64,000 nt of DNA from Desulfuromonadales bacterium (GTDB lineage: Bacteria > Desulfobacterota > Desulfuromonadia > Desulfuromonadales > BM103). Shown here one piece after another: positions 24,871 through 33,688 of this stretch (the stretch's first letter is position 1; every line of letters starts with the position of its first letter). The DNA lies in NCBI GenBank assembly GCA_014860225.1, contig JACZKE010000036.1:1-64000 (forward strand). Direction: 5' to 3'. The notes beneath the pieces are model-generated. The model was not told the DNA's origin, ran no database searches, and saw only the letters and a list, made by a program, of their open reading frames with translations. Made by a program: the position numbers and the translations under genes.

Positions 24871-25997
24871 CAGGCCACCTGACAAAGGCATAGCAGTTCC
24901 CGGTCATTCAGTGCCCGCTTTCTGGCTTGGCAAGCAGTACGGACCCTGTGCAGCAAAGTGTCGATATCAATTGTCTGTAGATCGACGTCTAGCAGTTGCA
25001 GGCGTTGTCTTAAACCATGGCTGCCGGAATGTTTACCGATCACCATATGTCGGCTCAGGCCGACCTCGGCCGGATCGTAGCCTTCGTAGTTGCCGGGAAA
25101 CTTGAGGACACCGTCAGCATGCAGTCCGGACTCGTGCGAGAAGACCCTCTCGCCAACCACGGCCTTCCACTCGGGGACGGGACGGCCGCTGGCTTTCCCT
25201 ACCAGCTTTGACAGTTCGACAAAGCGCCCGGTGTCGATCCTCAGATCGATACCGCAGGCATGCCTCAGCGCCATCACGACCTCTTCGAGTGCCGCATTGC
25301 CGGCCCGCTCACCCAGCCCATTGACTGTCGTATTGACGAATTTCGCTCCGGCACGGACACCGGCAATCGCATTGGCCGTCGCCATACCCAGGTCATTATG
25401 GGGATGGATCTCAAGGTCGAGGTCGACCTGGTCTGCCAGGTAGCGGATCTTGTCATAAGTCGTGAAGGGATCGAGGACGCCGAGGGTGTCGCAAAAGCGG
25501 AAGCGATCAGCTCCCAGGCTCCGGGAGATTTCCATCAGTTCGACCAGAAAGACGGGATCGGCCCGGCTGGCGTCCTCACCACCGACGGAGACATAAAGAT
25601 TGTGGCGCTTGGCAAAACCGAGCGCCGTCTTAAGTTGCTCCTTGACCCAGGCACGGCTCTTGCGCAGCTTGTGCTCGATATGGATGTCGGAGACCGAAAG
25701 AGAGATGTCAACTGAGCCGACACCGCTGTCGATTGAGGCCTGAATGTCTGTGATCACAGCCCGGTTCCAGGTAAGCAGGCGGGCATTCAGGCCCAGATCG
25801 ACAAGCGCCTTGACTGAGGCCTGCTCCTCCTTGCCCATCGCCGGAATACCGCACTCCAGCTCACCGACACCGACTTCGTCGAGCATCTTTGCGATACGCT
25901 TTTTCTCGTCGAGACTGAAAACCACCCCGGCCGTCTGTTCGCCGTCGCGCAGGGTGGTGTCGTCGATAATGATTTCTGTGCAGGTCTGTTCCATCAT
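24870..25997 (-). CDS. nifV: Homocitrate synthase NifV
   Basis: About 375 aa; condenses acetyl-CoA and 2-oxoglutarate to R-homocitrate, the organic ligand of FeMo-co. LeuA/NifV-type barrel motifs: DDTTLRDGEQTAGVVF (metal and substrate site), GVGELECGIPAMG, LEIHPHNDLGMATANA with the metal-binding HxH region, and NTTVNGLGERAGNAAL. Near the C-terminus, SHESGLHADG is conserved. Of three clustered ATGs, 25997 has ggag at the right distance. It heads a minus-strand unit whose leader (to about 26247) carries a sigma-54 promoter, an ANTAR-like attenuator and a repeat. Confidence 0.94.
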   Translation of the reverse strand: MMEQTCTEIIIDDTTLRDGEQTAGVVFSLDEKKRIAKMLDEVGVGELECGIPAMGKEEQASVKALVDLGLNARLLTWNRAVITDIQASIDSGVGSVDISLSVSDIHIEHKLRKSRAWVKEQLKTALGFAKRHNLYVSVGGEDASRADPVFLVELMEISRSLGADRFRFCDTLGVLDPFTTYDKIRYLADQVDLDLEIHPHNDLGMATANAIAGVRAGAKFVNTTVNGLGERAGNAALEEVVMALRHACGIDLRIDTGRFVELSKLVGKASGRPVPEWKAVVGERVFSHESGLHADGVLKFPGNYEGYDPAEVGLSRHMVIGKHSGSHGLRQRLQLLDVDLQTIDIDTLLHRVRTACQARKRALNDRELLCLCQVA

Positions 25998-26043
25998 GAT
26001 CATCTCCGTTAAAAAAGAACGGTTCTATAACCCAAAAGAAGGT

Positions 26044-26136
26044 TTAACGCGTAGACGCAGTGTGCGCAGAGTAAAAAACATTTTGAAGGCAAAATGACTG
26101 ACACTTTGGTCATTCTTCTCAGCGTCTCAGCGTTAA
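26044..26136. repeat. Repeat family 2-like inverted repeat in the nifV leader
   Basis: TTAACGC and GCGTTAA close the element; inside are cGCAGtgtgCGCAGAG on the left and CTCAGCGTCTCAGCG on the right, giving the same kind of arms as the element at 40147-40246 (CGCAGAG words facing TCTGCG words). It sits between the attenuator and the nifV start. Confidence 0.55.
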
Positions 26137-26170
26137 TTATCGGACTGGCCTTTGTTTGGGTTATAGGTCC

Positions 26171-26218
26171 GAAAAAGAAAAACCCCTGACCATGAAGGTG
26201 GTCAAGGGCTTCGTTGCC
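26171..26218 (-). promoter_or_regulatory. ANTAR-type attenuator in the nifV leader (P2 hairpin plus terminator)
   Basis: On the minus strand, GGC-AACGAA-GCC (26218-26207) is a 3-bp hairpin with a hexaloop with A1 and G4. Its 3' arm runs into the terminator stem CCCTTGACCA/TGGTCAGGGG (26208-26183), followed by TTTTTCTTTTTC. Terminator and hairpin share the GCC(C) bases, so they exclude each other. A P1 hairpin upstream is not clear here. Binding by an ANTAR protein, presumably the product of 48408-48971, would allow read-through into nifV. Confidence 0.75.
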
Positions 26219-26257
26219 TGGATCCGGCAGCATCGTCGGAATGATCTAATGATCTAT

Positions 26258-26273
26258 AGCAAGGGATGTGCCG
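26258..26273 (-). promoter_or_regulatory. Sigma-54 promoter of nifV
   Basis: Minus strand cGGCACATCCCTTGCT: the -24 GG and -12 GC dinucleotides are 10 nt apart, and all other consensus positions fit except the leading T. Transcription would start near 26247, placing the attenuator at about +30 to +75. Confidence 0.8.
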
Positions 26274-26511
26274 CTTCTCAGAGAAGAGTCTTGGCTCACA
26301 GGTCTTTTTTAGCGCCAAGCCGCAAAACCTAAAAGAAAGACACAAACAAAAGCCTTTTCATCTAAGTACCGCAGGTGTGGAGTTGCCCTTTTATGCGCAT
26401 TTGCGCTAAAAACGCACAAAAAAACAGCACTCAGCCTGGTTTTTACTCGTTCTGACTGACAACCTCACGGACAAAACCCTTAAAACTCTAACTTCAAAGG
26501 CCTGAGCAGCA

Positions 26512-26527
26512 TGGCAAGATTTTTGCT
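26512..26527 (+). promoter_or_regulatory. Sigma-54 promoter of nifE-nifN
   Basis: TGGCAAGATTTTTGCT matches TGGCACG-N4-TTGCW with one change and GG-N10-GC spacing. The leader of about 115 nt to the nifE start has short hairpins but no terminator with a U tract, unlike the other nif leaders. I found no clear TGT-N10-ACA NifA site upstream. Confidence 0.8.
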
Positions 26528-26652
26528 TTAACCCAAAGGCAGAATATCACCCTCCTTTCCCGCCAGTGCCGCCGGAAAAGCCGGTTCCCCTCCCATCGAT
26601 GCGACGGGACTGATTTCTGATTGAAATTAACCTTTCAGGGAGTCAGCCCACC

Positions 26653-28005
26653 ATGGCTATCAAACCCAAAATCAAAGAACTGCTGGATGAAAGCTCCTGC
26701 GCTCATAACCAGGTCCGCAAAGTTGCCTGCAATGCACCGACCCCTGGCGCGACCACGGGAGGCTGTGCCTTCGAAGGCGCCCAGATATCGCTCTTTCCTT
26801 ACGCTGATGCAGCTCATCTGGTACATGGGCCGATAACCTGTCTCGGCTCATCCTGGGAAACCCGCGCTACCGGCACCAGTTATCCAGGTCGCGACCTGAC
26901 ACGGATGGGCTTCACCACCGATATAAACATCAACGATGTGGTCTTCAGTGGTGAGGAGAAGCTTGCCGCAGCTGTTGATTACATCATGGCGCACTACGCC
27001 CCGGAAGCGGTGTTCGTCTATGCCACCTGTGTCACTGCCATGATCGGTGACGATATCGATCTGCTCTGTAAACAGGCGACCGAACGTCATGGTGTTCCGG
27101 TCATGCCGGTGCATGCTCCCGGCTTTGTCGGTAGCAAGAATCTCGGCAGCAGGCTGGCAGGTGAAGCCGTTTTGATGCACCTGATCGGCACCAAAGAACC
27201 CGAGGAAACGATGGCTTTCGATATCAACCTGATCGGCGAGTACAATGTTACCGGTGATATGTGGCAGTACACGCCGCTGCTCGAAGAGCTCGGCATCCGC
27301 GTGTTGTCTACCCTCAGCGGCGACGGGCGAATAGCACAAATCCGTACTGCCCACAGGGCGAAGCTCAACGTCCTTGTCTGCGCCAAATCCCTGGTCTCCC
27401 TGACCAGGAAAATGCAGGAACGCTACGGTATCCCTTCGATCTCGCTTTCCTTCTACGGTAAACGTGAGACCAGCACCGGCCTGCTCGCCATCGCCGCGGC
27501 TTTGGGTGATCAAGACCTGATGGAGCGGACTCGGCTGCTGGTAGCAAGAGAGGAAGCCAAACTAACCGAAAAGCTACAACCGTACCGATGTTTCTTCAAG
27601 GGCAAAAAAGCCGTGCTCAACACCGGCGGCAACAAGACCTGGTCGATCGCCGCGGCCCTACAGGATCTGGGCATAGATGTGGTCGCGACCGCGGTCAAAA
27701 AAGCCACCGAAGACGACCGCGAGAAGGCGAGGCAGGCACTTGGTGAGAACGGCGTCCTGATGATGAACCCGGGCAGCGAACAGGCAAAGATCATCGAAGA
27801 GACCGGCGCCGACCTGCTGCTGGCGGGCGGTCGCAGCCTCTATACGGCGATCAAGAAGGGCATCGCCTTCGCCGATGTCAACCAGGAGAAAAAGAAGAGT
27901 TACGGCGGTTACGATGGCCTGCTCAACCTGGCCGAAGACCTCAAGAGCACCCTGCAGAACCCGGTCTTTAAAAACGTCGCCCGGAGGGCCCCATGGGAGG
28001 AGTAA
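26653..28005 (+). CDS. nifE: FeMo-cofactor scaffold subunit NifE
   Basis: A 450-aa homologue of NifD and alpha subunit of the NifEN complex, on which the NifB-cofactor is matured to FeMo-co with Mo and homocitrate. Recognisable: NTPTPGATTGGCAFEGA-type N-terminus (here APTPGATTGGCAFEGAQ), HGPITCLGSSWETR, YATCVTAMIGDDID and HAPGFVGSKNLG. P-cluster-like Cys ligands are retained, as expected for NifE. The ATG follows cagggag. Its last 13 nt overlap nifN, so the two are coupled. Confidence 0.95.
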   Translation: MAIKPKIKELLDESSCAHNQVRKVACNAPTPGATTGGCAFEGAQISLFPYADAAHLVHGPITCLGSSWETRATGTSYPGRDLTRMGFTTDININDVVFSGEEKLAAAVDYIMAHYAPEAVFVYATCVTAMIGDDIDLLCKQATERHGVPVMPVHAPGFVGSKNLGSRLAGEAVLMHLIGTKEPEETMAFDINLIGEYNVTGDMWQYTPLLEELGIRVLSTLSGDGRIAQIRTAHRAKLNVLVCAKSLVSLTRKMQERYGIPSISLSFYGKRETSTGLLAIAAALGDQDLMERTRLLVAREEAKLTEKLQPYRCFFKGKKAVLNTGGNKTWSIAAALQDLGIDVVATAVKKATEDDREKARQALGENGVLMMNPGSEQAKIIEETGADLLLAGGRSLYTAIKKGIAFADVNQEKKKSYGGYDGLLNLAEDLKSTLQNPVFKNVARRAPWEE

Positions 28006-29297
28006 TCCATAAACGCAACAAACCGCTGCAGGTCAACCCCTTCAAGCTCAGCCAGCCGATGGGAGCCACCCTGGCGTTTCTGGGGGTTGACGGCTGCATG
28101 CCATTGATGCACGGCGGCCAGGGCTGCACCAGCTTCACCAAAGTTTTCTTTACCCGGCATTTCTGTGAACCTATCGCCATCCAGACCAGCGCAGTCACCG
28201 ATGCCATAGCGGTACTCGATGGCGGCGACTACAGCATCGTCGAGTCGGTCAGGAACATCACCAAAAAAGTCACGCCGAGCTTGATCGGCCTGCATACCAC
28301 CGGTCTGCCGGAGACGAAAGGGGATGATATTCGCGGGGTTGCCGCACAGATCGACTACCCCCTGGTCTACGTCAACACGCCCGATTACGAAGGGGGCTTC
28401 GAGAGCGGCTGGGCGCTGACCTGCAAGGCTTTGATCGAACAGCTGGTCGAACCGGCCAAAGGAGTCGACGATAACAAGCTGGTGCTGTTGCCGCACGTCA
28501 GCCTGACGCCGATTGAGGTCGAAAAAATCAAAGAATTCATCGAAGGCTTCGGTTTTATCGTCTTGGCGCTCCCCGACCTTTCGACCTCCCTTGACGGTCA
28601 CCTCGGCGATAAGCAGGCAGCCCTCTCCAGTGGTGGCATCGCCGTGGAGGACATCGGCAGGCTGGGTGATGCCGGCCTGGTAGTCAGCGTCGGCGATTCA
28701 ATGCAGGACTGCGGCGCAGCCCTGTTGGAAAAGAATCCCGAGATGCGCCATCACCACTTTCCTCACTTGCAGGGGCTCGAAGCGACCGATGCACTGGCCA
28801 AGCTTCTGCTCGCCGAAACAGGCTTCAACGGCCCGCCGCTGGACGTAGCCCGCTGGCGCAAGCGCTTGCAGGACGCCATGCTCGACAGCCATTTCTCCCT
28901 CGGCCAGAGCCGTTTTCTGGTTGCCGCCGAACCGGACCAGTTAGCCGGCCTCTGCCAGTCACTGCATGACGCGGGCGGCAGGGTGACCGCCGCTATCTCG
29001 ACAACCGATTCACCGCAGCTGGTCAAGGTCAAAGCCGACAAGGTGCTGGTCGGTGACCTGGAAGACGCAGAGCAGCTCGCTGATGACTATGACCTGATCG
29101 TTGGCAACTGCCACTGTGAAGCTCTCGCGCACCGCCTGCACAAGGGTCTGGTGCTGCGCGGCTTTCCCAATTGGGAACAGGTGGGGAATGCGTTGAAGAA
29201 TGACGTGCTATACGAGGGAGGATGTTACTTCCTTTTTGAAGCGGCAAATACAGCTACGGTGACGCGGGACATGCGACGCGGAGCGCGAACACTTTAA
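27993..29297 (+). CDS. nifN: FeMo-cofactor scaffold subunit NifN
   Basis: A 434-aa NifK-like beta subunit of the NifEN scaffold. Diagnostic parts: KPLQVNPFKLSQPMGATLAFLG at the N-terminus (NifN consensus), MPLMHGGQGCTSF with its Cys ligand, and HTTGLPETKGDDI. No NifX or NifB extension is fused. It starts inside nifE and precedes a NifU-NifQ fusion by 113 nt on the same strand, so all three belong to one cofactor-assembly transcript from the sigma-54 promoter at 26512. Confidence 0.95.
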   Translation: MGGVIHKRNKPLQVNPFKLSQPMGATLAFLGVDGCMPLMHGGQGCTSFTKVFFTRHFCEPIAIQTSAVTDAIAVLDGGDYSIVESVRNITKKVTPSLIGLHTTGLPETKGDDIRGVAAQIDYPLVYVNTPDYEGGFESGWALTCKALIEQLVEPAKGVDDNKLVLLPHVSLTPIEVEKIKEFIEGFGFIVLALPDLSTSLDGHLGDKQAALSSGGIAVEDIGRLGDAGLVVSVGDSMQDCGAALLEKNPEMRHHHFPHLQGLEATDALAKLLLAETGFNGPPLDVARWRKRLQDAMLDSHFSLGQSRFLVAAEPDQLAGLCQSLHDAGGRVTAAISTTDSPQLVKVKADKVLVGDLEDAEQLADDYDLIVGNCHCEALAHRLHKGLVLRGFPNWEQVGNALKNDVLYEGGCYFLFEAANTATVTRDMRRGARTL

Positions 29298-29410
29298 AAA
29301 TTCTGTTTTTGTTTTGTTTTCGATTTTTGCATTCCTCGTCCCACGTACCATGGTCCGACGCTTTACTGAACAGCATCCAGAAACTTATTAAGGCAGTATG
29401 GATACGTAAT

Positions 29411-30418
29411 ATGACCGGCTACTCCGACACCATCCGCCAGTGGGCCACTGACAGCCGCCGCGTCGGCATCTTGCCGGATGCCGACGGCACCGGAGAAGTC
29501 GGCCTGGACTCGAAAGAGCTTGGCAGACGACTGGCGGTGCGCTTTACCCTCAAGGTCGAGCGCGAGCGGGTGACCGACCTCCGCTACCAGGTCTTCGGCT
29601 GCGGATTTTCCATGGCGGCCTGTGCCGTGGCCGCCGATTTGGCGGTGGGCTATACTCTGGAAGAGATCCAGAAGATCGATGCGAAACACCTTGATGCAGC
29701 CCTGGGGCTGCCTGCCGAACGCGACTACTGTGCGCAGCTGGCCTTACAAGCTCTCCAGGCCGCAGTCGCCAGCGCCCGCAACGGACACCATCCGGTTCAG
29801 GCAGAGATGCCGCAAAAGCCCGAACACGGTCCGCGCGTATCGATCGACAACCCGATCTACGCGGCCCTTCTCAGCACACCGAAGCCTGCCCAGGTCACGG
29901 CGGCAGACCGTCACCTGTTTGCCTGCCTGCTCGCAGTCGCCAGCGACGAGCCTTGCGAAACGTCAGCGGCACTCGGGCTGGGCGATGATGATCTGTCGTC
30001 CATTCTGACAGACTACTTCCCGGGAAGCACACGGGAACTCCTCGAGCGACGGCCGACATCTGACGAAAAGCTCCCTCCGCAGCGCAGCAAGGATGTGCTG
30101 TCGATTTTGCTCTCGCATGTACCCACCGAACCCGGCAACCGGAATCTGCACAACTCCGTGCGATTGGCACATATTCTTGCAGCACGCGCCGCGCTGTCGG
30201 GTCACCTCTGGGTCGCTATGGGTTTGTTCGAACGAGCTGAGTTGTCCGCCGCCATCGGCCGTCACCTGCCCTCCCTCGCAGCTGCCAATCGACAGAACAT
30301 GCGCTGGAAGCGTTATCTTTACAAACAGGTTTGTGATCGCAACGGCGGAGTCATGTGCAAGGCCCCCAATTGTGGTGTATGTAGTGACTACGCGCTCTGC
30401 TTCGCGACTGAGGAGTGA
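29411..30418 (+). CDS. NifU-like N-terminal domain fused to NifQ
   Basis: A 335-aa fusion. Residues about 3-120 resemble the IscU/NifU scaffold domain (YSDTIRQWATDSRRVGILPDADG, RYQVFGCGFSMAACAVAADLAVGYTLEEI, DYCAQLALQAL): the second and third scaffold cysteines are present but the first, normally in a CGD motif, is replaced (VGLDSKE). Residues about 155-335 are NifQ: RAELSAAIGRHLPSLAA, NMRWKRYLYKQ and the C-x4-C-x2-C-x5-C metal motif (CKAPNCGVCSDYALC). NifQ donates molybdenum, via an Fe-Mo-S cluster, to NifEN, encoded immediately upstream. The fusion suggests cluster assembly and Mo delivery in one polypeptide. The start lacks a strong ribosome binding site. Confidence 0.85.
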   Translation: MTGYSDTIRQWATDSRRVGILPDADGTGEVGLDSKELGRRLAVRFTLKVERERVTDLRYQVFGCGFSMAACAVAADLAVGYTLEEIQKIDAKHLDAALGLPAERDYCAQLALQALQAAVASARNGHHPVQAEMPQKPEHGPRVSIDNPIYAALLSTPKPAQVTAADRHLFACLLAVASDEPCETSAALGLGDDDLSSILTDYFPGSTRELLERRPTSDEKLPPQRSKDVLSILLSHVPTEPGNRNLHNSVRLAHILAARAALSGHLWVAMGLFERAELSAAIGRHLPSLAAANRQNMRWKRYLYKQVCDRNGGVMCKAPNCGVCSDYALCFATEE

Positions 30419-30465
30419 TGATCGCTTTCTGGTGCCTACCCCTGATTCAAGGATCGCAGCAGTGC

Positions 30466-31752
30466 TCAACCGAAACGATAAATACTGCGGCCGTCGCGAA
30501 ACAGTTCCAACGGACCGTCCTCGGAGACCTTGATCACGCTGCCAAAATGCGAGGCGGCTGTTGCGGCCGTAGTTCGTCCGCCGCCGGTGACCAGCTCACT
30601 CACCCGGGAGGTATCAATGATGACGCCGGTGTCGAGTAATTCACCCTTGCGGTTGATGACGGTCAAGCCATCTGAGGAGAGAATGCGGCTCAATTCGCCC
30701 GAACGCTGCAGGGCGCCGATCTTGGTGCCGCGCACATGCCGGACCAGGGCGCGGCTGAGCGGATCGCGGCCGCCCACTGACCCCTTGCGCAAGGCATCCA
30801 GGTCGGTTTTGTCATCGGCGACCAGAATTACTGTGCCATGACGTGCCTTGGAGAGCGCGTAGACCGACCAGACCAGATGCTCAATGGAGCGTTTTTCAAG
30901 CTTGCCGCTCAGGAATTCGCGCAAGATGTCAGGATCGTAAATCCCCCAGTAACCTTTGCGCCAGAGCAGCAGCTTGTCCGTATCAAGCACGATCTCGACT
31001 TCCGAAGCCTTGTTGACATAAACAGCAAAGGCGCCGGTGCCGGCTTTGGCCAACAACGAGATCGTCTCACGGTTGGACAGCTGGACAATGTTGTCGCGTG
31101 GTCCGGTTGCCCTGGTACGGATGGTCCCCTTGACATTCATACTGATATCACAGACAAACAACGCCTGATAGCCGTCGACAAACCGATACGAGAGGGGGTT
31201 GCGAAAAAAATCTCCGGTAATCCGCCGCCGGTCATCACCAAGATCAAGCCAGTCGGCGCGGGCTTTGCCCAGAGAGGCCAGAAAGTCTTCGAGCTGGTTA
31301 CGGTAGACGAGAAAGCCGGTGGTTGCCGGAGTCCCTTCGTATCGCTGGTAGGAGAGGTTCTTGAGGAGCTGGATCATGCGCTGAATCGGCCAGAAGATAC
31401 CCTTGCGATCGCTGCGAATGTAACGGGCCACGGCAATGTCATTGAGTGAGGTCAACAGAGCGGTGCGAAAGTGTGCAGCATAACCCTTGGCTGAAAACCC
31501 GGCGAACAGAACCTCGAATGCCATGAGCAGTTCATTGATAAAACTCTTTTCCGTGGCGGTAAAGGCCAATTCCTTGCGCCGGGCCCGGAACAGATAAACC
31601 ACCCCGTCAATCTCAATCCTGACGATAATCTCGCGCGGGTTTTCCGGCTCGGGAATCGGTTCACCCTTTTGCAGTTCGGCAAGCGAGACCTTCGCTCCAC
31701 CGAGAAAGGTCTGGACGCTGTTCTCAAGGGCACTGAAAGCTGATTTTGGCAT
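30466..31752 (-). CDS. DisA_N/diadenylate-cyclase-like protein with divergent catalytic motifs
   Basis: A 428-aa protein whose last 120 residues look like a DAC (DisA_N) domain: KARHGTVILVADD, RSGELSRILSSDGLTVINRKG, and GGGRTTAATAASHFGSVIKVSEDG. In active diadenylate cyclases the equivalent motifs are DGA and RHR; here they read DGL and RTT, so c-di-AMP synthesis is doubtful. The first 300 residues are not recognised. I chose the ATG at 31752 (aaagg upstream); 31809 would add 19 residues. It stands between the nif blocks, convergent with the NifUQ gene and downstream of a TauE gene. Nucleotide binding is the safest guess. Confidence 0.55.
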   Translation of the reverse strand: MPKSAFSALENSVQTFLGGAKVSLAELQKGEPIPEPENPREIIVRIEIDGVVYLFRARRKELAFTATEKSFINELLMAFEVLFAGFSAKGYAAHFRTALLTSLNDIAVARYIRSDRKGIFWPIQRMIQLLKNLSYQRYEGTPATTGFLVYRNQLEDFLASLGKARADWLDLGDDRRRITGDFFRNPLSYRFVDGYQALFVCDISMNVKGTIRTRATGPRDNIVQLSNRETISLLAKAGTGAFAVYVNKASEVEIVLDTDKLLLWRKGYWGIYDPDILREFLSGKLEKRSIEHLVWSVYALSKARHGTVILVADDKTDLDALRKGSVGGRDPLSRALVRHVRGTKIGALQRSGELSRILSSDGLTVINRKGELLDTGVIIDTSRVSELVTGGGRTTAATAASHFGSVIKVSEDGPLELFRDGRSIYRFG

Positions 31753-31879
31753 AATCCAGGAGCCTTTCGGATGATACGAGCCAAACGGCCGGATTTGCAG
31801 CCAGCTCATGGAGTGTCCGTCAGTTTCCTAGATTGCCTTATTGACAATCATGGTTCAAGTGGAAACGTCCTCCTTTCAT

Positions 31880-32617
31880 CTACAGTAGAAACATCTTGCC
31901 CCCTGCCATCACCAGCATGAACGACATCGCCTTGAGAATGGTCGCAACCGGCAGATAACGGCTGCCGCACAGGGCACCGATAGACCCGCCGACCAAGGCC
32001 ACTGCTGCCAACAGCGGGGCGTAGTCCGGGACATGTTGCAGGCTGCTCATGTGACCCATCAGACCAGAAATTGAATTCACTAAAATAAACAGGGCGGCGA
32101 TGCCGGACACTTCACGCACCCTTGCCCAGCCAAGCAAAATCATCAAAGGGCTGAGAAAGATGCCGCCGCCGACACCGATCAAACCAGAGGCGAAGCCGAG
32201 AACGGCACCGACCAGCATGGCGATGTTGATGCTCGGCAGACGGATATCTCCATCCACTTGCCGCTTACGCACAAACAGTCGCCATGCGGCAAAGAGCAGC
32301 ACCATGCCGAGCGCCGGACGATAAAGCTCCGGCGGCAAGCTGAAATATCCGCCAAGAAAACTGGCCGGGATAGAGGTTATGACAAAAGGCCAGAATACCC
32401 TCCATGAGAACTGCCCGGCACTGCAATAAAGGCAGGTGCCGACCCCGGCGACCACGATATTGAGTACCAGCGCCGTTGGTTTGAGTGCCTCGGGGTGCAG
32501 ACTGAACAGGGCCATGATGGCCAAATAGCCGGAGGCGCCGCCATGACCAACACTGGCATACATCATGGCGACGATGGAAATAGCGACCGCAAGAAACGGG
32601 ATCAGTTCCGGTGTCAT
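31880..32617 (-). CDS. TauE/SafE family sulfite/organic-anion exporter
   Basis: A 245-aa membrane protein with about 7-8 hydrophobic spans. The duplicated family signature is visible: the glycine-rich SVGHGGASGYLAIM near the N-terminus and SGLIGVGGGIFLSPLMILLGW in the second half. The start at 32617 follows ttaggag; the 12-residue upstream extension is discarded. TauE-type carriers move sulfite, sulfoacetate or related anions. It lies downstream of nifB (107 nt) on the same strand and may be read with it; a role in sulfur supply or excretion is possible but unproven. Confidence 0.85.
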   Translation of the reverse strand: MTPELIPFLAVAISIVAMMYASVGHGGASGYLAIMALFSLHPEALKPTALVLNIVVAGVGTCLYCSAGQFSWRVFWPFVITSIPASFLGGYFSLPPELYRPALGMVLLFAAWRLFVRKRQVDGDIRLPSINIAMLVGAVLGFASGLIGVGGGIFLSPLMILLGWARVREVSGIAALFILVNSISGLMGHMSSLQHVPDYAPLLAAVALVGGSIGALCGSRYLPVATILKAMSFMLVMAGGKMFLL

Positions 32618-32723
32618 TTGTCTCGCTCCTAAGGGACTGTCCCCGGTTTTCAAGAGGCTGTCCCGTTTTTGAATGTGTGACGACTAGAAATTCCGGTCAG
32701 CCTGTGAAAAGCCCGGAACGGCT

Positions 32724-33584
32724 CTATGCACTCAACTCATCAAGATCCAGATCCTGCCCGATCAGGCCGACCGCATCGGCGCGGCACTGTCTGCAATGGC
32801 GCGCCTGGGAAAGAATCAGTTCTGCCTGGTTGCGCACCATCTCCATGACTGCATCGGAGGGGTGTTCGATATCCCTGAAAATGCCGAGAGGGATCATCGG
32901 AATGATGTTCATGACATCGGCACCGAGTTCGCGCACTTTGACCGTAAGTTCCAGGATTTCGTGGTCATTTACACCGGGGATATAGACCGAATTGATCTTG
33001 ACCATCATGCCGGCAGCTGAAGCGTAACTGATGCCGTCCATCTGCCGCTTGAGGAGGATGGCTGCGCCCTCTTCACCGGTCAGCTTCACCCCGCCGTGGT
33101 GTATCCATTCGTAAACCCTGGCTCCGGTCTCCGGAGTCAGGGCGTTGATGGTTACCGTCACACTGTGCACCCCGAGCCTGACCAGGCGGTCGAGGTGCTC
33201 GGTGAGCAGCAGACCGTTGGTGGAGAGGCAGAGGTGCATGTCGGGGAAGGCCGCCTTGACCAGTTTGAAAGTCTTGAAAGTGTTGAGATTGGCGAGCGGA
33301 TCGCCGGGGCCGGCGATGCCGACCACCTTAAGCCTGCTGCCGACCCTAGGGTGGCGGCGGACCAGCTTCACTCGTTCGAGTGCCTGTTCGGGTGAGAGCA
33401 CCTTGCTGGTTACACCGGGGCGCGTCTCATTGGCACAATCAAAGCGCCGCTCGCAGAAACCGCACTTGATGTTGCATCCGGGGGCAACCGGCAGGTGGAT
33501 GCGTCCGGTGTTTGCATGATCGCCGCCAAAGCAGGGGTGATCGGTCTTCTTCTGCAGCTTCATCATCGGGCAGCCTGTGGCCAT
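32724..33584 (-). CDS. nifB: FeMo-cofactor biosynthesis radical SAM protein NifB
   Basis: A 286-aa NifB: builds the NifB-co [8Fe-9S-C] core from two [4Fe-4S] clusters and the SAM methyl carbon. Radical-SAM motif CNIKCGFCERRFDC, the N-terminal HPCFGGDHANTGRIHLPVAPG, and GIAGPGDPLAN are typical; the C-terminal pair CRQCRAD is the last NifB cysteine motif. The NifX-like C-terminal domain found in many proteobacterial NifBs is absent, and free NifX-type proteins are encoded at 37314 and 38042. A 5' leader with a two-hairpin ANTAR attenuator and a sigma-54 promoter precedes it. Confidence 0.95.
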   Translation of the reverse strand: MATGCPMMKLQKKTDHPCFGGDHANTGRIHLPVAPGCNIKCGFCERRFDCANETRPGVTSKVLSPEQALERVKLVRRHPRVGSRLKVVGIAGPGDPLANLNTFKTFKLVKAAFPDMHLCLSTNGLLLTEHLDRLVRLGVHSVTVTINALTPETGARVYEWIHHGGVKLTGEEGAAILLKRQMDGISYASAAGMMVKINSVYIPGVNDHEILELTVKVRELGADVMNIIPMIPLGIFRDIEHPSDAVMEMVRNQAELILSQARHCRQCRADAVGLIGQDLDLDELSA

Positions 33585-33688
33585 GGTCAGTTCCTTTCAA
33601 TACAGACACCTTGAAATTTGCAGTTGTCCCTGATTTTGTTTCAACACTGGCGGCAATCCAGCGAGAGGTCGAAAGAAGCCTCTGTCCT

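Noticed and set aside
26276-26511. NifA upstream activator sites (TGT-N10-ACA) before nifE and nifV
   Set aside because: I found no copy with correct spacing; the activator is more likely an NtrC-type response regulator.
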